From assembly GCA_022822445.1 (NCBI GenBank), contig JAJEBR010000115.1, forward strand, positions 1-64,000: 64,000 nt of DNA, in the 5' to 3' direction. The position numbers and the translations under genes are program-made. The notes below the pieces were generated by a model. That model ran no database searches, had not been told where the DNA came from, and saw only the letters and a program-made list of their open reading frames with translations. Position 1 is the first letter of the stretch; each line of letters opens with the position of its first letter. The DNA comes from Gemmatimonadota bacterium (GTDB lineage: Bacteria; Gemmatimonadota; Gemmatimonadetes; Longimicrobiales; Gaopeijiaceae). Shown here in pieces: positions 52,876 through 60,730 of this stretch.

Positions 52876-55770
52876 ATGGTGAGAAGAGCAGCGGTCATTG
52901 CCGGATTCATCGTCCTCGCGCAGACTGGGTCGGCCGCCGCACAGGGAAGCCTGCGGGGAAGGGTCACCGCGGCAGGCACGGGTAGTCCCATCGCGGGGGC
53001 GCAGGTCAGCATGGCGAACCTGGAACAGGGCGGCATTACCGGTCCCAACGGCACCTACGAAATACAGGACATCCCGGCGGGCATTCACGAAGTGGTGGTC
53101 ATACGGATCGGCTACCAGACCGAGCGGCGGCAGACGACCGTAGTAGATGGCCAGCCCACCACGCTGAACGTGGCACTCAGCGAGGCGACGCTCCAAGTGG
53201 AGGACCTGGTCGTGGTCGGAAGCCGCGCACAGCCCAGAACCGTCACGCAGTCGCCGGTGCCGGTGGACGTGATTCGTACGCGCGAGGTCGTGCAACAGGG
53301 CGACATCGACTTTGCCAACCTCCTGCGCAACGTCGTGCCGTCCTTCAACGTGAACATCCAGCCGATCAGCGACGCGGCCACCTTCGTGCGGCCGGCCAAC
53401 CTGCGCGGCCTCGCTCCGGACCACACCCTGGTGCTCGTCAACGGGAAGCGGCGCCACCGCGCGGCGGTGATCACCTGGTACGGCAACGGCCTCGCCGACG
53501 GCTCCCAGGGCCCCGACATCGCGCTCATCCCCCCGCTGGCGCTGGAGCAGGCCGAGGTGCTGCGGGATGGGGCGTCCGCCCAGTACGGTTCCGACGCGAT
53601 CGCCGGCGTCATGAACTTCGTGCTGAGGAAAGACCGCTCCGGCGGCATGATCGAACTCAAGACCGGCGGGTACCCCCTCGGCGAGACCAGCGAGCGCTTC
53701 GAGGAAGGCTGGTTCCCCGGCGACGGCGAGATGTACACCCTGTCCGGCAACGTGGGCTTGCCGCTCGGCGAGACCGGCTTCCTGAACCTGACCGGCGAGT
53801 ACGGCAACGCCAACCCCACGGACCGCAGCACACAGCGCAACGATGCCCTGGCGCTGGTGAACGCCGGCAACGCGAGCATCCGGGTGCCCGCGCAGATCTG
53901 GGGCTCGCCCCAGGTGTCCAACGAGTTCAAGCTGTGGGCGAACATGGGCTACGTGTTCGACGACGATATGCAGCTCTATTCCCACGGCAACTACGTGACC
54001 AAGCAGGTCGAGGGCGGCTTCTACTACCGCAACCCCGGCACGCGCAGCGGGGTTTTCGGGACCCGGAACGCCGACGGCCAGCGGATCCTGCTGATCGGCG
54101 ATATGCTCGACGCGCACGACGGCGTGCTGGACGGATCGGCGGCCTGCCCCGAAGTCCGGGTCACCGACGACGGTGTGGTGATCGACACACCCGACAACAA
54201 GGCGGCATACACGCAGATCATGAACGACCCCGACTGCTTCACCTTCCAGAAGCTCTTCCCCGGAGGATTCACGCCGCAGTTCGGCTCCAACGTCCTCGAC
54301 GCGTCGGCGGTGGCGGGGCTGAAGGGCGCCAGCGGCGACCTGAACTGGGACGCGAGCGCGTCGTGGGGCAAGTCCAACCTGGACTTCTACATGTACAACA
54401 CGGTCAACGCCTCGCTGGGGCCGGAACAGCCGTGCGCCGACGAGAGCAGGACGCTCTCCTTCGTCGTGCCGGACCAGCCCTGCACCCCCTGGTTCAACCC
54501 GGGCATCTACGACCAGCAGGAGGTCAACCTCAACGTCGATCTTTCCTATGCGCTGAGCGATCGGGTCAACGTTGCCGGTGGCGCGGAGTGGCGCAACGAG
54601 CGCTTCGAGATCGTGCAGGGCAGCACGGAATCATGGACCGAGGGTCTGCTGGCGACACAGGGCTTCACACCGGGCTCCAACGGGTTCACCGGCTTCGGCC
54701 CGCTCACAGAGGGCGACTGGAACCGGAGCAACTTCGCTGCCTACGGCGACATGGAGATCCGCGAACCGGAGGGTGCGTGGACGCTCGGCGTGGCCGGCCG
54801 GGTCGAGCGGTTCTCGGATTTCGGCACGACGGTAAACGGGAAGGTCGCGGGGCGGGTGAGCGCGTCGGAGGACCTCGCGCTCCGTGGCAGCGTCAGCACC
54901 GGCTTCCGCGCTCCCACGCCGGGACAGCAGAACGCCTTCAACATCACGACGATCTACGATCCCGCGATCATGGATCTCACGAACAACGGCACGATCCCGT
55001 CCACGTCCCCGCTGGCGGTGAACTTCGGCGGCGAGCCGCTCAAGCCGGAGAAATCCGTCAACCTGGCGGTGGGAGGCGTATACGACAGGGGTCCGTTCAG
55101 TCTTTCGATGGACTTCTTCCAGATCCGGGTTTCCGACCGTCTGACGACGAGTGCGGACAGGACGCTCACACCTGCGGAGATCGAGCAGCTGATCGCCGGG
55201 GGCATCATCCGGCCGGGTGGCGTGCTCGCGCGTTTCCGCTTCTTCATCAACGACTTCGGGACCCGGACCGAAGGCGTCGATCTGGTGGGTGCGTACGAGA
55301 TCGAGGGAGCGAGCGGTTCCAGCACAACCTTCAGCAGCGCGTGGAACTGGACGCGGACCTCGGTGACGGACTTCAACGAGAAAACCCTCACCTCCCACCG
55401 CATCCGGATCCTCGAGGAAGGGCTCCCCGACGTGCGCGGCAACCTGGCGGTGAATCGCACCTTCGCCAGCGGCCTGCGCTTCCTGGTGCGCGGCAGCTAC
55501 TGGGGCGGCTACTTCGACGGCGAGCAGCCCTACTACGAGTCGGACCCGGACAACACCATCGACTACCCGGCCCGCATTCTCTTCGATGTGGAGGCGGCCC
55601 GCACCTTCGCAGATCGCTGGACGCTCACGCTCGGCGCCCGGAACCTGTTCAACACCTACCCGGAGGAGTATCCGGGCGCGGCGGCGGGCGTCGGCAACCG
55701 CTTCGGCCAGTTCACGCCTTTCGGCTTCAACGGGGGATTCTACTACACACGGCTGAGCTACGGTTGGTAG
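52876..55770 (+). CDS. TonB-dependent outer-membrane receptor with carboxypeptidase-like domain
   Basis: A 964-residue receptor. Signal peptide to SAAAQ; carboxypeptidase-regulatory-like domain ~25-105 (GSLRGRVTAAGTGSPIAGAQ, NGTYEIQDIPAG); plug ~115-240 (NVVPSFNVNIQPISDAA, LRGLAPDHTLVLVNGKRRHR, ILRDGASAQYGSDAIAGV-like text); then a barrel ending in FYYTRLSYGW. AGGAG 11-15 bases before the ATG. Imports a substrate using TonB energy; with the substrate-binding gene just upstream it may form an uptake pair. Confidence 0.92.
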   Translation: MVRRAAVIAGFIVLAQTGSAAAQGSLRGRVTAAGTGSPIAGAQVSMANLEQGGITGPNGTYEIQDIPAGIHEVVVIRIGYQTERRQTTVVDGQPTTLNVALSEATLQVEDLVVVGSRAQPRTVTQSPVPVDVIRTREVVQQGDIDFANLLRNVVPSFNVNIQPISDAATFVRPANLRGLAPDHTLVLVNGKRRHRAAVITWYGNGLADGSQGPDIALIPPLALEQAEVLRDGASAQYGSDAIAGVMNFVLRKDRSGGMIELKTGGYPLGETSERFEEGWFPGDGEMYTLSGNVGLPLGETGFLNLTGEYGNANPTDRSTQRNDALALVNAGNASIRVPAQIWGSPQVSNEFKLWANMGYVFDDDMQLYSHGNYVTKQVEGGFYYRNPGTRSGVFGTRNADGQRILLIGDMLDAHDGVLDGSAACPEVRVTDDGVVIDTPDNKAAYTQIMNDPDCFTFQKLFPGGFTPQFGSNVLDASAVAGLKGASGDLNWDASASWGKSNLDFYMYNTVNASLGPEQPCADESRTLSFVVPDQPCTPWFNPGIYDQQEVNLNVDLSYALSDRVNVAGGAEWRNERFEIVQGSTESWTEGLLATQGFTPGSNGFTGFGPLTEGDWNRSNFAAYGDMEIREPEGAWTLGVAGRVERFSDFGTTVNGKVAGRVSASEDLALRGSVSTGFRAPTPGQQNAFNITTIYDPAIMDLTNNGTIPSTSPLAVNFGGEPLKPEKSVNLAVGGVYDRGPFSLSMDFFQIRVSDRLTTSADRTLTPAEIEQLIAGGIIRPGGVLARFRFFINDFGTRTEGVDLVGAYEIEGASGSSTTFSSAWNWTRTSVTDFNEKTLTSHRIRILEEGLPDVRGNLAVNRTFASGLRFLVRGSYWGGYFDGEQPYYESDPDNTIDYPARILFDVEAARTFADRWTLTLGARNLFNTYPEEYPGAAAGVGNRFGQFTPFGFNGGFYYTRLSYGW

Positions 55771-55780
55771 GGTGAGGCCT

Positions 55781-55967
55781 CACCGCGGCAAGGAGATCTG
55801 CTTCGGCGCGGCTACACCCACCAGGGCTGGCTCACGAAGGACCAGGCCTACTTCCTGATGGGCGACGAAACCGACGAATTCGGTGCCGTCGACAACACCC
55901 GCACCCTGATCTACGACGCCAAGGACCTCGACGAGCCCCTGCTCGTGAAGGAGTTCTTCAGCGAGTG
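55781..55967 (+). pseudogene. fragment of an LVIVD protein gene
   Basis: Nearly identical to 50618-50880 of the LVIVD gene but with a deletion: HRGKEICFGA is joined directly to GYTHQGWLTKDQAYFLMGDE, then DEFGAVDNTRTLIYDAKDLD and EPLLVKEFFSE, after which homology ends inside the convergent propeller gene. A partial duplication left by recombination. Confidence 0.8.
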
Positions 55968-57067
55968 GGGAAGGGCGCCCCTTCGACTTCCACCAGCTGC
56001 ACCCCGGCGATGGCGTCCGGTTGCCACAGCAGCATCCTGCCGGTCACCTGATCGTCGAAGACGCCATTCACCGCGAAATAGCCCGTCAGCAGCCAGGCCT
56101 GCGTGAGGTTGCCCGTGGCGTCATAGTGCTCGATGGACCGGCGAAGCCGGCCGTCGACTCTGACGACAAGCCCGCCGAGAGCGAGGAATCCGTCCGCACC
56201 GAGAGGCAGGAAGTCCTTCATGGTGGTGAGATTGAACGGTACTGAGCCGAAGGGGGTGTCGATCTGAACGGGAGCCTCGAGCATCTGCTTCAGATCATCA
56301 TGGATGCATCGCTGGACAATCCGTTGCGGCCGGGCACCCAGCCTCCAGATCTGCGACGGCCCGGTAAACGCGATGTGGTTGCCGCGCAGCCGGGGTACGG
56401 CGGATGCTCCCGAGCCACCGCCCTGGGGAAGACCGAAATCGGTTCGGGTGTGGACAAGCCGCAACTCGCCGTCCAGCGTGGCTTCGTGAACCGTGGCGTC
56501 ACTCGTCGAGATCAGCAATCTGCCGTCCACAATCACGGCATGCTGGGGCCGCGCGTCCATGACGAGACGGTGCTCGTTTCTATCGTTTGCGCCGGGGCCG
56601 AACACGATCAGGGAGGGAGGGCTCGCGTCCACGATCACTACACGATCGCCGTCCAGGCGTGCCATCCCCACGGGATCCTCGTACTCCATGGGGCCGGGAC
56701 CCTGCTTGCCCCAGCTGCCGACTCTCCGCAGATCCTGGTCCAGCTCCACGACCTGCTCCTCATACCTGTCGTAAACGAGCCAGCCGGCAGGCGTCCGGGC
56801 GGCCCGTTGAGGGTACACTTCCTCGTTTTGCGCAATGACCCGCACGACCAGGTCCGACCGATCAAGCTCGCAAGCGTACGTGTACTCCTCCCCGATCGTC
56901 GTAGTGAAGTCCAGGAATCTCTGGGCTTCAGCCACACCGGCACTCGCAGCCACCAGGGCAAGAACGACCGCGAGTGATCCAACGGATCGAAGACAGAGCG
57001 CGGGGGCTGTGCCGAGCGCGTGTCCGGCAAGCTGGTCGCGTCGGGTGTTCCAGGGGTCTCTCGCCAT
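55958..57067 (-). CDS. secreted beta-propeller-like protein
   Basis: A 369-residue protein from the ATG at 57067 with AAGGAG 5-10 bases upstream. Signal to AGVAEAQ. The propeller text is more diverged: LVYDRYEEQVVELDQDLRRV then GSWGKQGPGPMEYEDPVGMA (GPGPMEY replaces GEGPGEF). C-terminal blade LLWQPDAIAGVQLVEVEG. Its 3' end overlaps the LVIVD fragment by ten bases. Confidence 0.82.
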   Translation of the reverse strand: MARDPWNTRRDQLAGHALGTAPALCLRSVGSLAVVLALVAASAGVAEAQRFLDFTTTIGEEYTYACELDRSDLVVRVIAQNEEVYPQRAARTPAGWLVYDRYEEQVVELDQDLRRVGSWGKQGPGPMEYEDPVGMARLDGDRVVIVDASPPSLIVFGPGANDRNEHRLVMDARPQHAVIVDGRLLISTSDATVHEATLDGELRLVHTRTDFGLPQGGGSGASAVPRLRGNHIAFTGPSQIWRLGARPQRIVQRCIHDDLKQMLEAPVQIDTPFGSVPFNLTTMKDFLPLGADGFLALGGLVVRVDGRLRRSIEHYDATGNLTQAWLLTGYFAVNGVFDDQVTGRMLLWQPDAIAGVQLVEVEGAPFPTR

Positions 57068-57085
57068 CGGTCTCCTTCAGCCACC

Positions 57086-57123
57086 ATTATCCATGAACAG
57101 ACAATGATCCTGTAATGGATAAT
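57086..57123 (-). promoter_or_regulatory. inverted repeat in the leader of the propeller gene
   Basis: ATTATCCAT (57086-57094) and its exact complement ATGGATAAT (57115-57123), 20 bases apart. On the minus strand the arm nearest the gene contains GGATAAT, a plausible -10, so this may be promoter plus operator for the gene starting at 57067. Confidence 0.45.
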
Positions 57124-57201
57124 CGTGGCTAACGGGGTCTTCCGCAAAGCTCGAGTTCCTGTCTCGCAACCTGTCCTTCCCTTGCGATCGACCATCTAGT
57201 A

Positions 57202-57218
57202 GTACAGAATACCTGTAC
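57202..57218. promoter_or_regulatory. palindromic operator of the Phd/YefM operon
   Basis: GTACAG, five bases, CTGTAC: a perfect 6-bp palindrome 42 bases before the antitoxin start. YefM-type antitoxins are known to bind palindromes built on TGTACA-like cores, and this site fits. Confidence 0.6.
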
Positions 57219-57259
57219 GGAATCACACTCCTCAAGTGGTCAGTACCCGGAATCCGACA

Positions 57260-57544
57260 ATGATACGAGAGACATCCTACACCGGAGCGCGGAAGAACCT
57301 GGCCGCGCTGATGGACCAGGTGACCGACACGCACGAGCCGGTCGTCATCCGAAGGCGCGGCAAGGAACCCGTTGCGCTGATTGCCGCCGAAGATCTGAGT
57401 GCGTGGATGGAGACAAGCTACCTGCTTCGCTCCCCGAAGAACGCCGAGAGGTTGCGAGAGGCGATGGCCCGGGCTGACTCCGGGGAAGGGGAGGCGGTTG
57501 ACGTCGACGAACTGCGCCGGCGCCTCGGCCCGCCAGGCGAGTGA
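57260..57544 (+). CDS. Phd/YefM-family antitoxin
   Basis: A 94-residue protein from the ATG at 57260 (a GTG at 57236 is possible). MIRETSYTGARKNLAALMDQ then HEPVVIRRRGKEPVALIAAE is the Phd/YefM DNA-binding and dimer fold; SYLLRSPKNAERLREAMARA is the conserved toxin-binding start. Overlaps the toxin by GTGA. Confidence 0.9.
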   Translation: MIRETSYTGARKNLAALMDQVTDTHEPVVIRRRGKEPVALIAAEDLSAWMETSYLLRSPKNAERLREAMARADSGEGEAVDVDELRRRLGPPGE

Positions 57545-57813
57545 CGGGATCGCGGCGGAGGGAGGCAGTTTTCGATCGCGTTTTCCTTGAAGACCTGACG
57601 TACTGGACACGCGCCGATCGCAGGCGGGCCCTGCGCACGCTAAAGCTCGTGGACGCGGTACTCCGCGATCCCTTTGGCGGGTTGGGAAAGCCCGAACCAC
57701 TCCGCGGCGAACTCGCCGGGCGGTGGTCCCGTCGCATCGACACTGAACACCGGCTGGTCTATCAGGTCACCGACGATCGAGTCCATTTTCTCGCGGCGCG
57801 GTATCACTACTGA
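57541..57813 (+). CDS. YoeB/Txe-family toxin
   Basis: A 90-residue protein starting at a GTG. VFLEDLTYWTRADRRRALRT, then DPFGGLGKPEPLRGELAGRW, then SRRIDTEHRLVYQV, and the end FLAARYHY with the C-terminal His-Tyr, are all hallmarks of YoeB, a ribosome-dependent mRNA endonuclease. Catalytic residues are present, so the pair looks functional. Confidence 0.92.
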   Translation: MTGSRRREAVFDRVFLEDLTYWTRADRRRALRTLKLVDAVLRDPFGGLGKPEPLRGELAGRWSRRIDTEHRLVYQVTDDRVHFLAARYHY

Positions 57814-57851
57814 CAGGTTTGGCCCGACGCCAGGGTACGGCCGGGCCGCGC

Positions 57852-58928
57852 TCACCCCACCGGCCCGCTGACCTGCCACTCCACCACATCCAGCGACTCG
57901 CCGAGCAGCCCCGCGCCCTTCACCGGCGAGATCAGCTCCTCGCCCACCGCCCGCCACACCAGCCGCCGGAACCGCTGCGGCTTCTCGAACGCCCCGAACC
58001 CCTGGTCGTCGCCGATCGGCTCCGGCTCGGTCGTCAGCCAGGACCGTGCAAACGTGGCGAACGCGCGCCGGACCGCGGAAGGCCGCAGCACACCCACCTG
58101 CCCCAGCCGCACCAGAATCGCCGCTGCCGACACCCCGTACGCGTGCTTCAGCCGCGCGATCTCGTAGTACGTGACCCGCCGGCGCCTCGCCCCGACCTTC
58201 TCCAGCAGATCCCGCCCGGGAACCAGGAACGCGCCCGCGAAGCGGTTCATCGCCGCCTCCAGCCCGATGGCCGGGTTGCCGGTCGAACGGATGATCTTGT
58301 GTGCGAGTTCGTGGGCCAGGGTGAAGCGCTTGCGCTCCACGTTCGTCCGGCTCGACACCAGGACCGCGTCGGCGACGACCCTGCCGCGCCGCATGGCCCG
58401 GCACGCCAGGCCGCTGATCCTCCCGGGGAGGTCGGCTTCGACCACCTTGATCCCCTTTTCCTCCAGCAGGGCGCACAGGCTGGGCACCGGATCCATGCCG
58501 AGGTCCCACGCCTCGCGGAGCCGGTCGGCGCGCTCGTCGATCTCGTCCGCGGTGGCGATGCAGTCGCAGCGGCAGTGCTCGAAGCGGTCGCCGGCCGGCG
58601 GAATGCCGAGGATCTCCTCGATGGTCAGATACCGCTCGAGGTGGTCGATCAGAACGGCTTCGGCCCTGGCGCGGTCGCGGGAGGAGGTGCCTGAGTCCCT
58701 GCGGAACTGGAGGCCGTCGAGGGCGTCGACCTGGGCGCTCATCAGGAAGTCCAGCGACACATCGAGCGCCTTGCCGAGCGCAACCAGGACAGCCGACGAC
58801 GGCATCATCCTGCCGGCTTCGTACTTGCTGATCGCCTGGGCGGAGACGCTCGGGTCCATCCGCCCGGCAAGCGCCCGCAGGGAAAGGCCCGCCCGCTTGC
58901 GAGCCAGCCGAAGCCGCTGTCCGAACAT
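57852..58928 (-). CDS. XRE-family regulator with ImmA/IrrE zinc peptidase domain
   Basis: A 358-residue protein: helix-turn-helix at residues ~5-60 (LRALAGRMDPSVSAQAISKY), a CRCDC cluster at ~119-123, and the ImmA/IrrE motif HELAH at 206-210. The ATG at 58928 follows GGGGAAG. Unlike the two other XRE-ImmA genes here it has no PIN gene behind it; it is divergent from the 129-residue gene at 59026, with a shared operator between them. Confidence 0.88.
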   Translation of the reverse strand: MFGQRLRLARKRAGLSLRALAGRMDPSVSAQAISKYEAGRMMPSSAVLVALGKALDVSLDFLMSAQVDALDGLQFRRDSGTSSRDRARAEAVLIDHLERYLTIEEILGIPPAGDRFEHCRCDCIATADEIDERADRLREAWDLGMDPVPSLCALLEEKGIKVVEADLPGRISGLACRAMRRGRVVADAVLVSSRTNVERKRFTLAHELAHKIIRSTGNPAIGLEAAMNRFAGAFLVPGRDLLEKVGARRRRVTYYEIARLKHAYGVSAAAILVRLGQVGVLRPSAVRRAFATFARSWLTTEPEPIGDDQGFGAFEKPQRFRRLVWRAVGEELISPVKGAGLLGESLDVVEWQVSGPVG

Positions 58929-58957
58929 GCCGTTCTTCCCCTTTTCCGTGGCCGATA

Positions 58958-58994
58958 GTTGACAAGATACACGCCAATGGCTAAGATTGTCAAC
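58958..58994 (-). promoter_or_regulatory. promoter and operator between XRE-ImmA and its divergent partner
   Basis: On the minus strand TTGACA (58993-58988), an 18-base spacer and TATCTT (58969-58964) form a promoter for the XRE-ImmA gene. The octamers GTTGACAA (58958-58965) and TTGTCAAC (58987-58994) are exact inverted repeats overlapping the -35 and -10, and a third AGACAA follows at 59002. Autorepression is likely. Confidence 0.65.
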
Positions 58995-59025
58995 TTCAAG
59001 TAGACAATACGGACGAGGAGGGGAC

Positions 59026-59415
59026 GTGGACGTGGAGAATGCAACGCGGCAGCGGCCGCACATCATGAAGCTGATCGCCAACGCACCGTGGCGCGAGGCC
59101 GTCAGCTACGCGGACTCGTGGCCCCACGAGTACGTGGTCGTCAGGAAGGATGGCCAGGAGGAGCTGCTGGCCGCGTTCTGCGAGCGGATCGAGCGGGGCG
59201 AGGGCGTCGAGTGCCGGTTCTTTCACCAGACGCGCCGCTACCTCTTCCTCGACGACTACAAGTACTGGATCATGGTGGAGTGCAGCGCCGTCGACCTTGA
59301 CGCGGCGGACCACGTCCTGAACCGCGCCCGTCTGTACCGGGACCGGCGCGACTTCGTGATTCAGCGAGGCGACACGGGCAGGCCGGAGGACTATCCGGGG
59401 GGGCCGGCAAACTGA
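59026..59415 (+). CDS. small conserved partner of XRE-ImmA
   Basis: A 129-residue protein from a GTG at 59026, preceded by GAGGAGGGG. NAPWREAVSYADSWPHEYVV then ECRFFHQTRRYLFLDDYKYW is a pattern I have seen beside regulators and methyltransferase genes, without assigned function. Divergent from XRE-ImmA with a shared operator, so it is probably its target gene: a toxin or effector released on induction is one reading. Confidence 0.75.
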   Translation: MDVENATRQRPHIMKLIANAPWREAVSYADSWPHEYVVVRKDGQEELLAAFCERIERGEGVECRFFHQTRRYLFLDDYKYWIMVECSAVDLDAADHVLNRARLYRDRRDFVIQRGDTGRPEDYPGGPAN

Positions 59416-59548
59416 ATCGGCGGCGGGTCGCCCGTGAGTGTTGATTGAAGCGCCCGCCACCAAGTAGCTTACGCTACTCATGCAAACGTGCGAAACGACA
59501 GCTCGTCGGTCTATTGGCCCTTTGGACAGCGTTCGAGAGTAGCGCCAC

Positions 59549-60718
59549 ATGGTAATCCCGGAAGCATATCGGCAAGGGTATCTGAAGGCGCGGGAGCTGT
59601 ATCCCGAACTCGCGGACGCCTACATTCGCCATACGACCATCGGTGATCCGCTGGCGGATGCGGTGGTCGGGGATATCTCGGCGCTTCCGCCGGACGAAGT
59701 CCACGCGATGCTCGCCAGGGCGTTGGACGATCCGACGGCGAAGCCTCCGGGCGTTCCGGATTCGCTGCGCGAGTTTCTCGACCAGGCCAACGACGTACCG
59801 GAGTGGTACGATCCAGGACGCGCCATGACCGCGTCCCGTGCCTTTCTCCGCAATTCCGACATCGTCCTCGCGGCCCTGGTGGGCGGGAGCATCGTGGAGG
59901 GGTTTTCGACGCTGATCAGCAAGTCCTTCCGCATTCGCGGCCGCGTGACCACGGCAGGTGTCCGCCGCCTCAAGCAGAACGGCATGCAGCTGGTCGAGCA
60001 GTACCTGCCCGGAGGAATGGACCCCGGGGGCGACGGATGGAGGCTGACGCTGCGCGTTCGGCTGGTGCACGCTCAGTCCAGGTACTTCCTCGCCGGTTCG
60101 GATGAATGGAACCACGACAAGTACGGCATGCCGATCAGCGGTGCCAACATGCTTCTGGCCGGCGCCGCCTTCTCCGGCCGGCTCATGCGGCATGTCGCGA
60201 CGCTGGGGGGTGACTTCACGCAGGAGGAGCGCGAGGCCTACGTGCACGTCTGGCGATACACGGGACTGCTCATGGGCATTCCCGAGGAGATCCTCTTCCA
60301 CGACGAAGCCTCGTCTTTGCGGGCGTTCGATGTCGGCGCAATGTGCGAGCCCCCCGCGGACGAGGACGCGATCATCATGGCCAACAGCATCGTGAACAGT
60401 GCTCCAGTGATCATCGGCGTCAGTGAACCGGTCAAGCGAAGGAAGCTGGCCAAGGTCGTAACCCAGGCCTCCAGGGAGCTGATCGGCGACGAGCTGGCCG
60501 ACACCTTCCTTTTTCCCTCCCAGCGCCGGAAGGTGATCCCGTGGATGCGGTTCCAGAACCGCAGCCGGCCGATCGTCCGGAAGATCCTCCCGCGGTTGGC
60601 GAAGAAGCAGGATCTGGCCCGCTTCACCGAACTCCTGAAGTTCGCGAGCCTGGACAAGATGGAATACTCGTACAAGCTCCCCACCTCGCTCTACGACGAG
60701 CATTCCTCGGACTGGTAG
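59549..60718 (+). CDS. MpaB/DUF2236-family oxygenase
   Basis: A 389-residue protein. NSDIVLAALVGGSIVEGFST, then LRVRLVHAQSRYFLAGSDEW and MPISGANMLLAGAAFSGRLM, then YVHVWRYTGLLMGIPEE match the haem-containing MpaB/Lcp-like oxygenase family (conserved Arg/His in RLVHA). An inverted repeat AGTAGC-TTAC-GCTACT lies at 59463-59478 upstream. Likely acts on a hydrophobic compound; 12 bases before the RND gene, so they may be coexpressed. Confidence 0.82.
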   Translation: MVIPEAYRQGYLKARELYPELADAYIRHTTIGDPLADAVVGDISALPPDEVHAMLARALDDPTAKPPGVPDSLREFLDQANDVPEWYDPGRAMTASRAFLRNSDIVLAALVGGSIVEGFSTLISKSFRIRGRVTTAGVRRLKQNGMQLVEQYLPGGMDPGGDGWRLTLRVRLVHAQSRYFLAGSDEWNHDKYGMPISGANMLLAGAAFSGRLMRHVATLGGDFTQEEREAYVHVWRYTGLLMGIPEEILFHDEASSLRAFDVGAMCEPPADEDAIIMANSIVNSAPVIIGVSEPVKRRKLAKVVTQASRELIGDELADTFLFPSQRRKVIPWMRFQNRSRPIVRKILPRLAKKQDLARFTELLKFASLDKMEYSYKLPTSLYDEHSSDW

Positions 60719-60730
60719 AAAGGCCGGTTG

